The notes: generated by a model not told the origin, from the letters alone. A DNA stretch of 64,000 nt from Rheinheimera lutimaris (GCF_013283795.1 NZ_JABSOD010000017.1:1-64000), one strand, 5' to 3'. Positions 51,935 through 62,704 are shown, numbered from the stretch's first letter. A program made the numbers and translations.

Positions 51935-54555
51935 TGCGACAACAGGCCCGATTTATCAACGTTGGCGAGCGGACAAACGTTACCGGCTCGGCAAAGTTTA
52001 AAAAGCTGATTTTAAATGGTGATTTTGAAGCCGCACTCGATGTGGCGCGGCAGCAGGTAGAAAACGGCGCGCAAATTATCGATATCAATATGGATGAGGC
52101 GATGCTCGACAGCAAAGCCGCCATGGTGCGTTACCTGCAGTTATTAGCGTCCGAGCCGGATATTTCGCGGGTGCCGATTATGGTCGACTCGTCGAAGTGG
52201 GAGGTTATCGAAGCCGCGCTGAAATGCATTCAGGGCAAGGCGGTTGTTAACTCTATTTCGCTAAAAGAAGGCGAAGCGCCGTTTTTACACCAGGCAAGGT
52301 TACTGCGCCGCTATGGTGCGGCCGTGGTGGTAATGGCGTTTGACGAGCAAGGTCAGGCCGACACCAAAGCGCGCAAAGTCGAAATTTGCCAGCGCGCATA
52401 TAAAATTCTGACTGAGCAAATCGGCTTTCCGCCAGAAGACATTATTTTTGACCCGAATATCTTTGCCGTTGCCACCGGCATTGAAGAGCACAATAACTAC
52501 GCGGTCGACTTTATTGAAGCCACCCGCGAGATTAAACGCTTGTGCCCGCATGCGAAAATCTCTGGCGGCGTATCCAATGTGTCGTTCTCGTTCCGCGGTA
52601 ATGACGCGGTGCGTGAGGCCATTCACTCAGTATTTTTATACCATGCAATCGGCGCCGGTATGGATATGGGCATTGTTAATGCCGGCCAGCTTACCGTGTA
52701 TGACGATATTCCTGAGCTGTTAAAAGAGCGGGTAGAGGATGTGATCCTCAACCGGCGTGACGATGCTACCGAGCGTTTACTGGAAATTGCCGCCCAGTTT
52801 AAAGGCGATGGCAGTGTGGCAGAAAAAATTGATGATGCCTGGCGCAGCCTGCCGGTGAATAAGCGGTTGGAACATGCGCTGGTTAAGGGCATTACCGACT
52901 TTATTGATCTCGACACCGAAGAAGCCCGGCAACAAGCGGAAAAACCGCTGCATGTGATTGAAGGGCCGCTGATGGACGGCATGAACGTAGTAGGGGATTT
53001 ATTTGGCGAGGGCAAAATGTTTTTGCCGCAGGTGGTGAAATCAGCCCGGGTAATGAAAAAAGCCGTGGCCTATTTACAGCCCTTTATTGAGCAGGAAAAA
53101 GAAGGTGGCCGCGCCCAGGGCAAGGTGCTGCTGGCCACAGTAAAAGGCGATGTGCACGATATCGGCAAAAATATTGTCGGCGTGGTGCTGCAGTGCAATA
53201 ACTTTGAAGTGATTGACCTTGGCGTCATGGTGCCTTGCGCTGAGCTGCTCAGGGTAGCGAAAGAGCGCGATGTCGATGTAATAGGCTTATCTGGCCTTAT
53301 CACGCCGTCTTTGGATGAAATGGTGCATGTCGCCAAAGAAATGACGCGCCTGGGCTTTACCCAACCGCTGCTGATTGGCGGTGCCACTACATCTAAAGCC
53401 CATACTGCGGTAAAAATTGAGCCGAATTATGCCAATGGCGTGGTGTATGTGCCCAATGCGTCGCGCAGTGTGTCGGTGGTGCAGTCGTTAATTACGCCCG
53501 ATAGCAAAGCTGATTATTTAAGCCGGATTAAAAACGAATATGTGGTGGCGCGTGAGCAACATGCCCGCTCGCGCCCTGGTGAAAAGCTGCTTAGTTTTGC
53601 AGATGCCCGGGCGAATAAATTCCAGCTTGATTTAACCAAGGTTGCACCGGCACCGAAGCAGCCCGGCGTGCACTTATGGCAGGAGGTTGATCTCAACATT
53701 CTGCGCGATTATATCGACTGGACACCGTTCTTTTTAACCTGGCAGCTGTCCGGTAAATACCCGGCCATTTTAAACCACGCTGAAGTCGGTATAGAGGCGC
53801 GTAAGCTGTTTAAAGATGCCAATGCCATGCTTGATACCATGATTAATGGCGGCTATGTCAAAGGCAAGGCGGTTTTTGGTTTATTCCCGGCCAATAGTGA
53901 CGGTGAAGACATAGTGGTGTACACCGACGAGAGCCGAACGACCGAAAAAGCCCGGTTGTATAACCTGCGCCAGCAGCTACAGCTGAGAAACAATGCGCCC
54001 AATTGCAGCCTGGCCGATTTTATCGCGCCGGTGGACAGCGACATAAAAGATTATATCGGCGGCTTTGCGGTGAGCACCGGCTTTGGTGCAGATGAGTTTG
54101 CCGCTAAGTTTGCCGCCGAACATGATGATTACAACAGCATCATGGTTAAAGCCTTAGCGGACCGCTTAGCCGAAGCCTTAGCCGAATACCTGCATTTAAA
54201 AGTGCGGCGTGAATATTGGGGCTATGCCGCTGATGAAACGCTTGATAACGAGCAGCTTATTCGTGAGTTATATCAGGGCATCAGGCCGGCACCTGGCTAT
54301 CCGGCCTGCCCGGAGCATAGCGAAAAGGGCACCTTGTGGCAGCTGCTGGATGTGGAAGCGCAAACCGGCATCGTACTGACCGAAAGCTATGCTATGTGGC
54401 CGGGCGCAGCGGTAAGTGGCTGGTACTTTGCTCACCCGGACAGTAAATATTTTGCCGTCAGTAAAATCGACGTTGATCAGCTTAATGAGTACGCGGCGAA
54501 AAAAGGCTGGAGCACGGATGTGGCGCAAAGCTGGCTGGCGCCGAATTTGCGTTAG
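51934..54555 (+). CDS. metH2: MetH C-terminal half: pterin, B12 and AdoMet domains
   Basis: 873 aa from the ATG at 51934. Pterin domain (about 1-300): [44 protein letters not shown]. B12 cap and Rossmann domain (about 320-570): [25 protein letters not shown] and the D-x-H-x-x-G motif [15 protein letters not shown] with His as lower cobalt ligand. AdoMet activation domain (about 570-873): [15 protein letters not shown] and [16 protein letters not shown]. Complete apart from the separated first domain. Confidence 0.95.
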   Translation: MRQQARFINVGERTNVTGSAKFKKLILNGDFEAALDVARQQVENGAQIIDINMDEAMLDSKAAMVRYLQLLASEPDISRVPIMVDSSKWEVIEAALKCIQGKAVVNSISLKEGEAPFLHQARLLRRYGAAVVVMAFDEQGQADTKARKVEICQRAYKILTEQIGFPPEDIIFDPNIFAVATGIEEHNNYAVDFIEATREIKRLCPHAKISGGVSNVSFSFRGNDAVREAIHSVFLYHAIGAGMDMGIVNAGQLTVYDDIPELLKERVEDVILNRRDDATERLLEIAAQFKGDGSVAEKIDDAWRSLPVNKRLEHALVKGITDFIDLDTEEARQQAEKPLHVIEGPLMDGMNVVGDLFGEGKMFLPQVVKSARVMKKAVAYLQPFIEQEKEGGRAQGKVLLATVKGDVHDIGKNIVGVVLQCNNFEVIDLGVMVPCAELLRVAKERDVDVIGLSGLITPSLDEMVHVAKEMTRLGFTQPLLIGGATTSKAHTAVKIEPNYANGVVYVPNASRSVSVVQSLITPDSKADYLSRIKNEYVVAREQHARSRPGEKLLSFADARANKFQLDLTKVAPAPKQPGVHLWQEVDLNILRDYIDWTPFFLTWQLSGKYPAILNHAEVGIEARKLFKDANAMLDTMINGGYVKGKAVFGLFPANSDGEDIVVYTDESRTTEKARLYNLRQQLQLRNNAPNCSLADFIAPVDSDIKDYIGGFAVSTGFGADEFAAKFAAEHDDYNSIMVKALADRLAEALAEYLHLKVRREYWGYAADETLDNEQLIRELYQGIRPAPGYPACPEHSEKGTLWQLLDVEAQTGIVLTESYAMWPGAAVSGWYFAHPDSKYFAVSKIDVDQLNEYAAKKGWSTDVAQSWLAPNLR

Positions 54556-54570
54556 CTATACACAGCGCAC

Positions 54571-54603
54571 AGCCTGAGCTAAGTGTTTGTTATCACTCAG
54601 GCT
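54571..54603 (+). terminator. Hairpin after metH
   Basis: AGCCTGAG (54571-54578) pairs with CTCAGGCT (54596-54603), an 8-bp perfect stem with a 17-nt loop, 16 bases past the stop. No T-run follows, so it may be a weak or factor-assisted terminator or an mRNA end stabiliser. Confidence 0.45.
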
Positions 54604-54696
54604 ATGACTGTTCCCGCTATAGCAAATAGCTTGCATTTGTTCATTGCAGTCAGGTAAAAACGTCTACACTAAATAAAAGCGTGGCAGGAGTACCGG

Positions 54697-55449
54697 ATGA
54701 TCAAGTGGCTGGTGTTATGTATCAGTTTATTATGTTGCGCCCAAGCGTTGTCGGCTCCGGTAAATGTTTTGGTGGGGCAAAATAAACCGCCTTATATCCG
54801 GCTGGAAGCAGTAAGCGGTTATGAAATAGAATTACTGCGTGAAGTGGTGCGGCGCATGGGACATGAAGCGGTGTTTATTTTTGTGCCCAATGCCCGTATC
54901 CGGTCTTTGTTAGAAAGTGGCAATGGTGATATTGCCAGCCTGCAGCCAAACCTTGCCGATGAAACCGGCTTGTTTTTCTCCCAACCCTATATCCGTTATC
55001 AAAATGTGGTGATTACCCGCAGCAATGAGGAGTTAACGTTGCAGCACCCCGCCGATTTAGCCGGCAAGAGCGTGGTCGCGTTTCAGGGAGCGAATAAAGT
55101 GCTGGGGCCGGATTATCGTGATGCAGTCCGGTTAAATCAGCAGTATAGTGAAACGGTTGATCAGCGGGCGCAAGTTGATATGTTATTTAACAACCGCGTG
55201 CAAGCGATAGTGTTGGATCGGAATATTTTTACCTTTCACCAGCAAAACAGCAACGCTCCCGCCGCTGTTGTTATGCATGAACTGTTCAGCTCCACCCTCT
55301 ATCGTGCGGCCTTTCGTGACCCGGTTATGCAGCGTGACTTTGACCGCGCCTTGCTCAGTGTCACGCTGGATGCCTGGTATCAGCAGTTGCAACTAAAGTA
55401 CTTTATGCAGGTGAATCAGCAACTGCCGAATAAGTACTATTGCGAATAA
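54697..55449 (+). CDS. Family 3 solute-binding protein
   Basis: 250 aa with a signal peptide (cleavage near LSA/PV). NKPPYIRLEAVSGYEIELLREVVRRMG, GNGDIASLQPN and VVAFQGANKVLG match the SBP_bac_3 fold. AGGAG precedes the ATG. It stands alone and converges with the kinase gene (10-bp gap). Together with the pair at 20091-21733 the window holds three such proteins and no transporter, so signalling or binding roles are possible. Confidence 0.75.
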   Translation: MIKWLVLCISLLCCAQALSAPVNVLVGQNKPPYIRLEAVSGYEIELLREVVRRMGHEAVFIFVPNARIRSLLESGNGDIASLQPNLADETGLFFSQPYIRYQNVVITRSNEELTLQHPADLAGKSVVAFQGANKVLGPDYRDAVRLNQQYSETVDQRAQVDMLFNNRVQAIVLDRNIFTFHQQNSNAPAAVVMHELFSSTLYRAAFRDPVMQRDFDRALLSVTLDAWYQQLQLKYFMQVNQQLPNKYYCE

Positions 55450-55459
55450 GCGGCGATGT

Positions 55460-58400
55460 TTAATGCCCCGGGCCTGCTGATGGCAGCCATTGCTTGATGC
55501 AACGGGCCAACACGGCGCTGTCTATCGGCTTGCTGATTAAATCATTCATACCGGCCTCAGTGCAGCGCTGACGCACTTCATCAGAGTGATGTGCTGTCAT
55601 GGCAATAACCGGCGTGCGTTCGCCGCCTGGCAATTGACGCAACCGTATGGTGGTGTCGTAGCCATTTAATCCCGGCATTTCAATGTCCATTAATACCAGC
55701 GCCACATCTTGCTGTGCTAACAGCTGCAGTGCCTGATGGCCGTCTGTTGCGGTCAGTACCTCGTAGCCCAGTTTTTGCAAAATAATCTGTGCCAATGCCT
55801 GATTAAAATAGTTGTCTTCAACCAACAGTACCTTGTGTACTAAGGCGTCGCCGGGCTTTGCTGCTGCGCTGGTTTTCGGCTCAGTCGTAACCGGCAGTTC
55901 ATCGGGCCCGCAGTGGGCAAAACGGGCGGTAAAACTAAAGGTGCTGCCGATACCGCGGTGACTATTCAGCTGTATCTCACCGCCCATCAGGTTGACCAGG
56001 CGTTGACAAATAGTAAGGCCCAGCCCGGTGCCGCCGAACTTGCGGCTGATAGAGCTGTCGGCCTGGTTAAAGGCGGTAAACAGTTGCCGCTGCTGTTGTT
56101 CGGAAATACCAATACCGGTATCGCTGATCGCAAAGTGCAGCAGATGACCGCCGGCCGCAGGCGCTGTTAAGGGTTGGATGCTTAATATTATTTCACCTTT
56201 GTCGGTAAATTTAACCGCATTACTCAACAAATTAATTAATACCTGGCTCAGGCGCAGGTCATCACCGCGTAAATATTGCGGTAAATCCGGAGCTTGCTGT
56301 AGCGTAAACTGCAGATTTTTTTCGGCCAATTGCGCACTGAACATATCTACCACCCGGTTGACTGTGCTACTTAGCGCAAAGGGGGCGTGCTCCAGCGTAA
56401 GTTTGCCGGCTTCAATTTTGGAAAAATCCAGCACATCATTAATGATGCTGAGCAAAATACGGCCTGACGCGCGAATTTTTTCCAGATAAGTTTGTTGCGT
56501 GCTGAAGTCATCATTTTGTTGCGCCAATTCGGCAAAGCCGAGCACAGCATTAAGCGGCGTGCGCAGCTCATGGCTCATATTGGCGAGAAACTCACTTTTA
56601 GCAACGGTAGCCGACTCGGCCGCTTGCTTGGCATGTTGCAGTTGCGCCATGGTGTGCTGCAAGTGTGCCGTGCGTTGTTCAATCATAACGGTCAGTTGTT
56701 GTTTTTCTTTTAGCAGATGTCTGGTGCGCCATTTAAGCAATAAATACAGCAACAACAACGTCAGCAGGATATAGCTGAACCAGGCGGCAGTTCCGGCATA
56801 CCAGGGGTGAGCGATATGGATGTTTAATGCGGCGGATAATTGCGACTCACCGAGGTGATCGCGGCTGCGAACCATAAATTGATAGTCGCCGCCCGGCAGG
56901 TTGGTGTAATCCCGATACAGCTCATTGCTCCAGCCGGACCAGGTTTTGTCGTGCCCCTGCAGCTTTACCTGAAATTGTGGTAAGAATAAGTGGCTGTAGT
57001 TCGGGCTGGCATAGTCAAACCGTAATGCGGTGCTGGCGGCATCCAATTGCAACCGCGGCGGTATGCTGCCGCCGCTGTATAACACCTTGTCGTTTGCCGT
57101 TCTGAGTTGACGTATCAACGGCAGTTTAGGCGGTAAATGACGATGCTCATTAATAGCAAAACGAAAGATCCCTTCGGCGCCGCCGAACCAGATTACATTT
57201 TGCTGATCAATCAGCAAGGTATCCAGCGGAATATCCTGCAGTGGCTGCAATGCGGATGCTTGCCAGCGATAATGGCCGTTGTTATCTGCAAATAAAACGC
57301 CGGCCTGACGACTGCCGCTGTCATTATCCCAGGTTAACAACCACAAATTATTTTCATGGTCGGTTTGCGGATAACGTACCCAGGGTTGGGTTCCGCTAAA
57401 GGCCGCTGCCAGCTGCGGGTCCAGCTTGAACTGCTGGCCGGCCTCGTCAAAACGAAAAAAACCATTTACTGTCGCTAACAGCAGTTGTTGTTTGTACCAA
57501 TGCACAGAATTACGGTTATTGCTGGGTAAACCTTCCGTTTTACTGAAACGTTTTACTGCCAATGGCACCGAGTTACCGCCTTGCCATTGTGCCGGTAAAT
57601 TAATGCGGTAAACACCGTGCGCCAAAGTACCAAGCCACAGCGTACCGTCGGCGGTTTCCAGAATACTGTTAAGATTACCGCTGACGCCCGGCACCCGGCC
57701 TTCGTCCTGCCACTGACCTTGCTCAAAGCGCATACTGGCAAGGCCATCCTGCAAGCCGATAAAAATGCGTTGTGGGTTTTGCACCGACTGATACAACACC
57801 TTGCTGGCCAATTCCGAGGACCGCACCAGCTTTATTTGCTGGTCTTGCATAGCGTAAACACCGTTGCTGTTGGCAATCAGCAGCTGTTGCTCAAAGCTGA
57901 TAAAATCCCAGGTTTGTTTTTGTACGGCGCTGATGTCTTCAAAACGATTTTGCGCATTTTTGCGAAATAGCCCCAGGCTGGTACCGGCGTATAACGTTTC
58001 CCGGTGTTGATACAGCGCCAGCACATTGCCATGCAGGCCGCTGGCGTTATTGTAGTGCGAGATAGCGGCAGATAAATCTATCCGGCTTAAACCATGATCC
58101 AGGGCTAACCACAAGCCTTGTTGATGATCCTGATACAGCGCACGGATATTTTGATCCACCAGGCCATACTGTTTAGTAATATGGCTTTTAAGCTTGCCGT
58201 CAGGCCCCACTATATACAGGCCGTCCTGCGTGGTACCCAGCGCAAAATCGCCGTTGTGTAATCGCAATGCGCTGTACAGCAGGGCGCTTGACAGTGCTTC
58301 GTCAATATCGGTGTACCAGCGCCGGCTGCCTTCGTTATCGAGCAAAAACAGTTCACCCTCACGGCTGCCGGCCAGCAAGGTCGTATCGTCATATTCTTCC

Positions 58401-59044
58401 AGCATAAACACACTGGTATCGGCGAAGCGTTCTGAACCCGGCAACGCGGTAAAGTCACCTTGTTTCAGCTCCAGTAAGCCGGTGCCTTCTTCACGCACTA
58501 TCAGGCGGTTTTGCAGCCAAAATGCTTTAAGAAAAGCGCTGTTGGTGGTCCATACTTTCACCTGGTCCGGGGTGATGAAAAATATATAGTCACGGCTGAT
58601 AAAGTAGGCACCATCGTTGGTGGCGAAAGTTTGGCGTACATCCTGGAAGTTGCGGTAGTCCGGCGCAATGCGGTGTAACAGCGAGACATAACGGCTGCCG
58701 TCCGGATGCAGGGTATCGACATAGCCCAGCTCACCTTTTGAACCGACATAAATTTTACCGTCAGCGGCCAGTGCTAATGAGCGCACGACAGCTTTGTTGC
58801 TGGTGGGGATCATACGCCAGCGGGCGCCGTCATATTCTAAAATGCCAACATTATTGCCGACATACAGCAAGCCTCGTTGGTCCTGCACCAGGGCCCAATT
58901 TTGCGTGCCGCCATTGTAATCTTTGGGCTTAAAATTGCTCAGTAGCGGTGTGCCGTATTGCCCCTGAGCAAACACGCCCGGGCAGCATAACAGCAGCAGT
59001 ACAACCAGATAAATAAACCCACTTTGTAATCGGTTTGTTACCAT
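55460..59044 (-). CDS. Hybrid sensor kinase with propeller sensor and receiver
   Basis: 1194 aa from the ATG at 59044 with GGGGGTGA five bases before it; an upstream ATG at 59089 is less likely. Signal/anchor at 8-27, then about 14 propeller repeats (NWALVQDQRGLLYVGNN, LWLALDHGLSRID, LWLGTLAHGVYRI), a Y_Y_Y domain (about 680-750) and one membrane helix (about 760-780). Kinase: H-box SEFLANMSHELRTPLNAV, N-box LINLLSNAVKFT, G-boxes DTGIGIS and GGTGLGLTI. C-terminal receiver with VEDN and LMDIEMPG. A periplasmic polymer or sugar sensor is likely for this class. No separate response regulator lies beside it. Confidence 0.92.
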   Translation of the reverse strand: MVTNRLQSGFIYLVVLLLLCCPGVFAQGQYGTPLLSNFKPKDYNGGTQNWALVQDQRGLLYVGNNVGILEYDGARWRMIPTSNKAVVRSLALAADGKIYVGSKGELGYVDTLHPDGSRYVSLLHRIAPDYRNFQDVRQTFATNDGAYFISRDYIFFITPDQVKVWTTNSAFLKAFWLQNRLIVREEGTGLLELKQGDFTALPGSERFADTSVFMLEEYDDTTLLAGSREGELFLLDNEGSRRWYTDIDEALSSALLYSALRLHNGDFALGTTQDGLYIVGPDGKLKSHITKQYGLVDQNIRALYQDHQQGLWLALDHGLSRIDLSAAISHYNNASGLHGNVLALYQHRETLYAGTSLGLFRKNAQNRFEDISAVQKQTWDFISFEQQLLIANSNGVYAMQDQQIKLVRSSELASKVLYQSVQNPQRIFIGLQDGLASMRFEQGQWQDEGRVPGVSGNLNSILETADGTLWLGTLAHGVYRINLPAQWQGGNSVPLAVKRFSKTEGLPSNNRNSVHWYKQQLLLATVNGFFRFDEAGQQFKLDPQLAAAFSGTQPWVRYPQTDHENNLWLLTWDNDSGSRQAGVLFADNNGHYRWQASALQPLQDIPLDTLLIDQQNVIWFGGAEGIFRFAINEHRHLPPKLPLIRQLRTANDKVLYSGGSIPPRLQLDAASTALRFDYASPNYSHLFLPQFQVKLQGHDKTWSGWSNELYRDYTNLPGGDYQFMVRSRDHLGESQLSAALNIHIAHPWYAGTAAWFSYILLTLLLLYLLLKWRTRHLLKEKQQLTVMIEQRTAHLQHTMAQLQHAKQAAESATVAKSEFLANMSHELRTPLNAVLGFAELAQQNDDFSTQQTYLEKIRASGRILLSIINDVLDFSKIEAGKLTLEHAPFALSSTVNRVVDMFSAQLAEKNLQFTLQQAPDLPQYLRGDDLRLSQVLINLLSNAVKFTDKGEIILSIQPLTAPAAGGHLLHFAISDTGIGISEQQQRQLFTAFNQADSSISRKFGGTGLGLTICQRLVNLMGGEIQLNSHRGIGSTFSFTARFAHCGPDELPVTTEPKTSAAAKPGDALVHKVLLVEDNYFNQALAQIILQKLGYEVLTATDGHQALQLLAQQDVALVLMDIEMPGLNGYDTTIRLRQLPGGERTPVIAMTAHHSDEVRQRCTEAGMNDLISKPIDSAVLARCIKQWLPSAGPGH

Positions 59045-59110
59045 GCTCACCCCCTGTTCGCACAGTTGTACTGCAGTAAACGGCAGCAAATAGTTATGCC
59101 CGGCGCGGCA

Positions 59111-59164
59111 TTATTTGCGCAGTACTTTTTATTTACGCAGTACTTTTTATTTACGCAGTACTTT
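59111..59164 (-). repeat. 18-bp tandem triplication at yqhA 3' end
   Basis: Three 18-bp units at 59111-59128, 59129-59146 and 59147-59164, the first with one mismatch. On the minus strand each reads AAAGTACTGCGTAAATAA, encoding K-V-L-R-K-stop. The last six codons of the gene were thus copied twice downstream. Confidence 0.9.
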
Positions 59165-59635
59165 GTCCAGATAGCCCATGGCAAAAGCCGACATTACAAA
59201 GGTGATATGTATTAGCAGGTACCACATGATTTTGTCATTGGCGATGCTCTCGGTATTCATAAACACCTTTAACAGATGAATAGACGAGATAGCAACAATT
59301 GAGGCGGCAACTTTGTTTTTCAGCGAGCCGGAGTCGAGTTTGCCTAACCAACTGAGTTTGTCGTCATTACCTTCTAAATCCAGCCGTGATACGAAATTTT
59401 CGTAACCGGAAAACATCACCATCACAATCAGGCCGCCAACTAAGGCGATATCAATCAATGACAGCACCACCAGGATCAGCTCAACTTCTTTCATGCTGAA
59501 AATAATCGGGATTATATGAAAGACTTCCTGAAAGAATTTAATCCCCAGCGCCATCAGTGCCAGGCTCAGACCAAGGTAAATAGGCGCCATTATCCAGCGC
59601 GATGAATACATCAATTTTTCCAGAAAATTTTCCAT
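59147..59635 (-). CDS. yqhA: YqhA/UPF0114 membrane protein
   Basis: 162 aa from the ATG at 59635, with AGGTGT upstream; the frame continues 20 codons further but without a better start. [23 protein letters not shown] is the family opening. Four membrane helices: about 15-33, 45-70, 110-130 and 138-158. UPF0114 proteins are inner-membrane proteins of unknown function. The stop codon lies in an 18-bp triplication. Confidence 0.88.
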   Translation of the reverse strand: MENFLEKLMYSSRWIMAPIYLGLSLALMALGIKFFQEVFHIIPIIFSMKEVELILVVLSLIDIALVGGLIVMVMFSGYENFVSRLDLEGNDDKLSWLGKLDSGSLKNKVAASIVAISSIHLLKVFMNTESIANDKIMWYLLIHITFVMSAFAMGYLDKVLRK

Positions 59636-59824
59636 TGTTACACCTGTGTTGTCTAATCGCTGTATTATGCGGTCATCGGCCGGTACGTCAAGCATCCGGC
59701 AGGGTTTTTATCTATGCGCAGCTATGGGTAGTTACCGCATATTTTTGCGTTTTACCGCAAGCACAGCGGCTACGGCTGCGTAATGTGGTAGCGTCTGCGC
59801 CATATGATAATGCAGCGTTCTGTT

Positions 59825-61861
59825 ATGACAAAAATATATCGTGGTTTAGCCGCACTGATGATGTTGGGCTGCAGTGTATTGCAGGCCGGTGAGGGTTTGT
59901 GGCAACCACAGCAATTGCAGCAAATGCTGGCAACGGATGCTATGACACCGTTAACTCCGCGTCAGATCAGTACACTGCAACAAGCGGTTACTGCGATGGC
60001 GAAGGTAGGTGACTGCAGTGCTGCTTTTGTTTCTGCCAACGGTTTGCTGTTAACCAGTTATCACTGTGCAGAGCAAGCCATAAGTCAATTACAACCGGCA
60101 CTGCCGGCCGGCAGTTTTACCGCCTTAACTGCAGACACTGAAATAACGTTGCCTGACTTAGCTGTTGCATTAACGCGGCAACAGCAAGATGTTACAGCCT
60201 TACTTAACCGTCAGTTAAACCTCGAGCTTAATCCGCAGCAGCGGAATGAAAAACTGCAACAGCTCAGCCGGCAACTGGTTGGCGAATGTCAGCGCCAAAG
60301 TGGTTACCGTTGCGAGTTGAAAAGCTTTCATCAGGGCATGAGCTATTACCTGGTGCAATATCAGGATTTGGACAGTGTGCGTCTGGTACATGTGCCATCG
60401 CTGGTTGATGACGGCCGCAATTGGTCCTGGCCGCGCTACAGTGCAAATTATGTATTGCTGCGCGCTTATGTGCGTGCAGGTAACCAACTGCAACCCTACC
60501 GCTCTGCTTTTTTACCGTTGTCAGCGCGCGGCGTGGCAGAAAATGATGCGGTCATCGTCAGTGGCTTTCCACAGAATGGCCAGCGCTATGATACGGCGGA
60601 GCAAGTACGTTTTCAGTTTGAACAACTGTTGCCGGCATCTTTAGCTTATCTGTCGCAAACTACAGAGTTAATTGAGCGACTGGCGCCGGCAGGTACTAAC
60701 AACGCGCAACGCTATGCACTGATGTTGCAACAGCTGCAGCACAGCGCCCTGCAGCAACAACGCATGTTACAGCAATATGCTGACAGCAGTTTAGCTGCGC
60801 AAAAGCAGCAAACAGAACAACAGCTTATTGACTGGATTAACGGCAGCCCGGTGCGGCAGCAACTTTACGCGCCGGCGTTAAACCGGCTGGCGTTGCTGTT
60901 GCAGCAATATCACAGTATGCAGCAGCGCGACCTGGTACTGGACTATTTGCAATACGCCAGATTACCGGCATTAGCCATGCAGTTGTACAGTTATGCTGTG
61001 GCGCGTGAAGACGCACAGGACGATGCCGCGATACAGCAACAGGCAGAGCAATTAGATCGGCATATGCACTTGCTGGATACGCAATTTGATCCACGGTTGG
61101 ACATGGAACTGGCACTGCACTTTTTACGGCAGTATGCATTATTGCCGGCGGAGCAGCGCTTGCCGGCACTGGATCATTACTTTGCTCTGGCTGATGGCTT
61201 TAACCGCGAAATAGTACGGCACAAGTTAGTGGCTATTTATCGCGGTACTTCGCTGACCGATGCTGATACGCGGCTCAATTGGTTAAATCAGCGGCCGTCT
61301 CAGTTTGCACAAAGCCAGGATAGCTTAATTAACTTTGCGGTAGCCATGCATGATACGGCGGCACAGTTAGCACAGCAGCGTAAGCAATTGGCGGCTGAGC
61401 TGGATGATGCCAAAGCCGCCATGATGGAAGTGCTGCTGGCGTTTGACGAAGCGCGGGGGAAACCGGGTTACGCTGAGGCCAATGGCTCGTTGCGTTACAG
61501 TATCGGCAGAGTGCGCGGCTATCAGCCCACCGACGCGGTGTGGTACCAACCGTTCAGCAGTTTGCGGGGCTTAACGGCGCAAGGTCCTGCGGCAGTAGCA
61601 GCGCAGCACGCCGGGTTAGCGGTTAACTTTCTCAGTACCGCCGACAGCTGTGCCGCTTATACCGGTGCACCAACGTTAAACGCGCGCGCTGAATTGGTCG
61701 GCGTGATGTTCGCCGGCGTGAAAGAGAATGTATTAGCAGACTGGCATTACGATGCGGCGCAAAGCCGGTCGGTGCATGTCGACAGCCGCTTTATTATCTG
61801 GCAGTTGCGCCAATCGGAAGCCGGTACCGCCTTACTTAATGAAATGCAATTGCGCAACTGA
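59825..61861 (+). CDS. S46-like peptidase with altered catalytic residues
   Basis: 678 aa from the ATG at 59825; in-frame ATGs at 59804 and 59810 would extend the signal peptide. Cleavage near LQA/GE. Family features: GEGLWQPQQL, GDCSAAFVSANGLLLTSYHCAE (H80), RNWSWPRYSANYVLLRAYV and FLSTADSCAAYTGAPTLNARAELVGVMF. S46 dipeptidyl peptidases use His, Asp (in WPRHTGDF) and Ser (in GNSGSP). Here the Asp position is Asn208 and the Ser position Thr613. The protein may be inactive or have another role. The middle Gln-rich helices are usual for the family. Confidence 0.78.
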   Translation: MTKIYRGLAALMMLGCSVLQAGEGLWQPQQLQQMLATDAMTPLTPRQISTLQQAVTAMAKVGDCSAAFVSANGLLLTSYHCAEQAISQLQPALPAGSFTALTADTEITLPDLAVALTRQQQDVTALLNRQLNLELNPQQRNEKLQQLSRQLVGECQRQSGYRCELKSFHQGMSYYLVQYQDLDSVRLVHVPSLVDDGRNWSWPRYSANYVLLRAYVRAGNQLQPYRSAFLPLSARGVAENDAVIVSGFPQNGQRYDTAEQVRFQFEQLLPASLAYLSQTTELIERLAPAGTNNAQRYALMLQQLQHSALQQQRMLQQYADSSLAAQKQQTEQQLIDWINGSPVRQQLYAPALNRLALLLQQYHSMQQRDLVLDYLQYARLPALAMQLYSYAVAREDAQDDAAIQQQAEQLDRHMHLLDTQFDPRLDMELALHFLRQYALLPAEQRLPALDHYFALADGFNREIVRHKLVAIYRGTSLTDADTRLNWLNQRPSQFAQSQDSLINFAVAMHDTAAQLAQQRKQLAAELDDAKAAMMEVLLAFDEARGKPGYAEANGSLRYSIGRVRGYQPTDAVWYQPFSSLRGLTAQGPAAVAAQHAGLAVNFLSTADSCAAYTGAPTLNARAELVGVMFAGVKENVLADWHYDAAQSRSVHVDSRFIIWQLRQSEAGTALLNEMQLRN

Positions 61862-61863
61862 CT

Positions 61864-61888
61864 AAAACTGCCTGTTACGGGCAGTTTT
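61864..61888 (+). terminator. Intrinsic terminator after S46-like gene
   Basis: AAAACTGCC (61864-61872) pairs with GGCAGTTTT (61880-61888), loop 7 nt, three bases past the stop. A-rich on one side and T-rich on the other, so it can act in both directions. Confidence 0.75.
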
Positions 61889-61978
61889 ACCTTCATCCCT
61901 CTTAATTTCTGTTGATTTGCAGTATTATAGCCGCAAGCCTTTGATGGCAGCTGTGTGGTAACTAATGGTGGAGAGCAA

Positions 61979-62704
61979 GTGGACAAGCAGTTCCGGGTAA
62001 AACTTATTGTACGTCGTGCCGCCGCGCTGGCGTCAGTGGGCTGGTTAAAGCAAAGCTGGCATATTTTTATGCAAGCGCCGCTAAGCTGGGTGCTGATGTT
62101 TATTACGCTTGGCGCGCTGGCCTTGTTTAGCCAGGTTAACCCGCTAACAGCGGTAATTGGTATTTTACTTAATCCGTTTTTAACCGCCGGGGTATATAAA
62201 AGTGTGGTAGCGGTGCAGCAAAAGCAGGCCATTACCTATACCGATTTATTTAAGCCATTGCAGGAAACCGGCTGCAGAGCAGTGTTTGTGCGTATTGCCG
62301 CTTTGAATATGCTGGCGTCTATTCCGTTAACCAGCCTGGCGGTAATGTTGTTAGAGCAACATCAGGCAGAGCAACCGCTAAGCGCAGGCCTGGTGTTATT
62401 GTTTGTCGCCGGTTATATCCTGGCCTGGATGATTTTTGCTTATGCCGTAGCCATTGCCTATTTTTTACGTGAGCGCAGCCTGGTGGCTATTATGCAAGCC
62501 AGCTTTATCGCCTGCTGGCGTAATATAACGCCGCTGGTGGTATTTGGCCTCTTGAGTCTGCTGCTGATAATGCTTACCATGCCAACCATGTTTATCGGCT
62601 TATTGCTGGTGGTGCCGCTGCTGAACATCGCATTCTTCTTATCTTTTAATGAGTTTTTTGCGCTGCAGGTTAAACCCACCGATGAAGCTGTACTGGAAGT
62701 ATAG
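61979..62704 (+). CDS. Multi-pass membrane protein, BPSS1780-like
   Basis: 241 aa from the GTG at 61979, chosen because GGAGAG stands just upstream; a GTG at 61955 is in frame. About six membrane segments (near 38-58, 62-82, 108-128, 142-165, 185-205, 208-228) with GWLKQSWHIFMQAPLSWV at the start resemble BPSS1780-type membrane proteins. The function is unknown. Its stop overlaps the GTG of recX by one base. Confidence 0.6.
   Translation: MDKQFRVKLIVRRAAALASVGWLKQSWHIFMQAPLSWVLMFITLGALALFSQVNPLTAVIGILLNPFLTAGVYKSVVAVQQKQAITYTDLFKPLQETGCRAVFVRIAALNMLASIPLTSLAVMLLEQHQAEQPLSAGLVLLFVAGYILAWMIFAYAVAIAYFLRERSLVAIMQASFIACWRNITPLVVFGLLSLLLIMLTMPTMFIGLLLVVPLLNIAFFLSFNEFFALQVKPTDEAVLEV

Noticed and set aside
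59111-59164. Iteron or CRISPR-type repeats
   Set aside because: Only three units without spacers, produced by duplication of a gene end.
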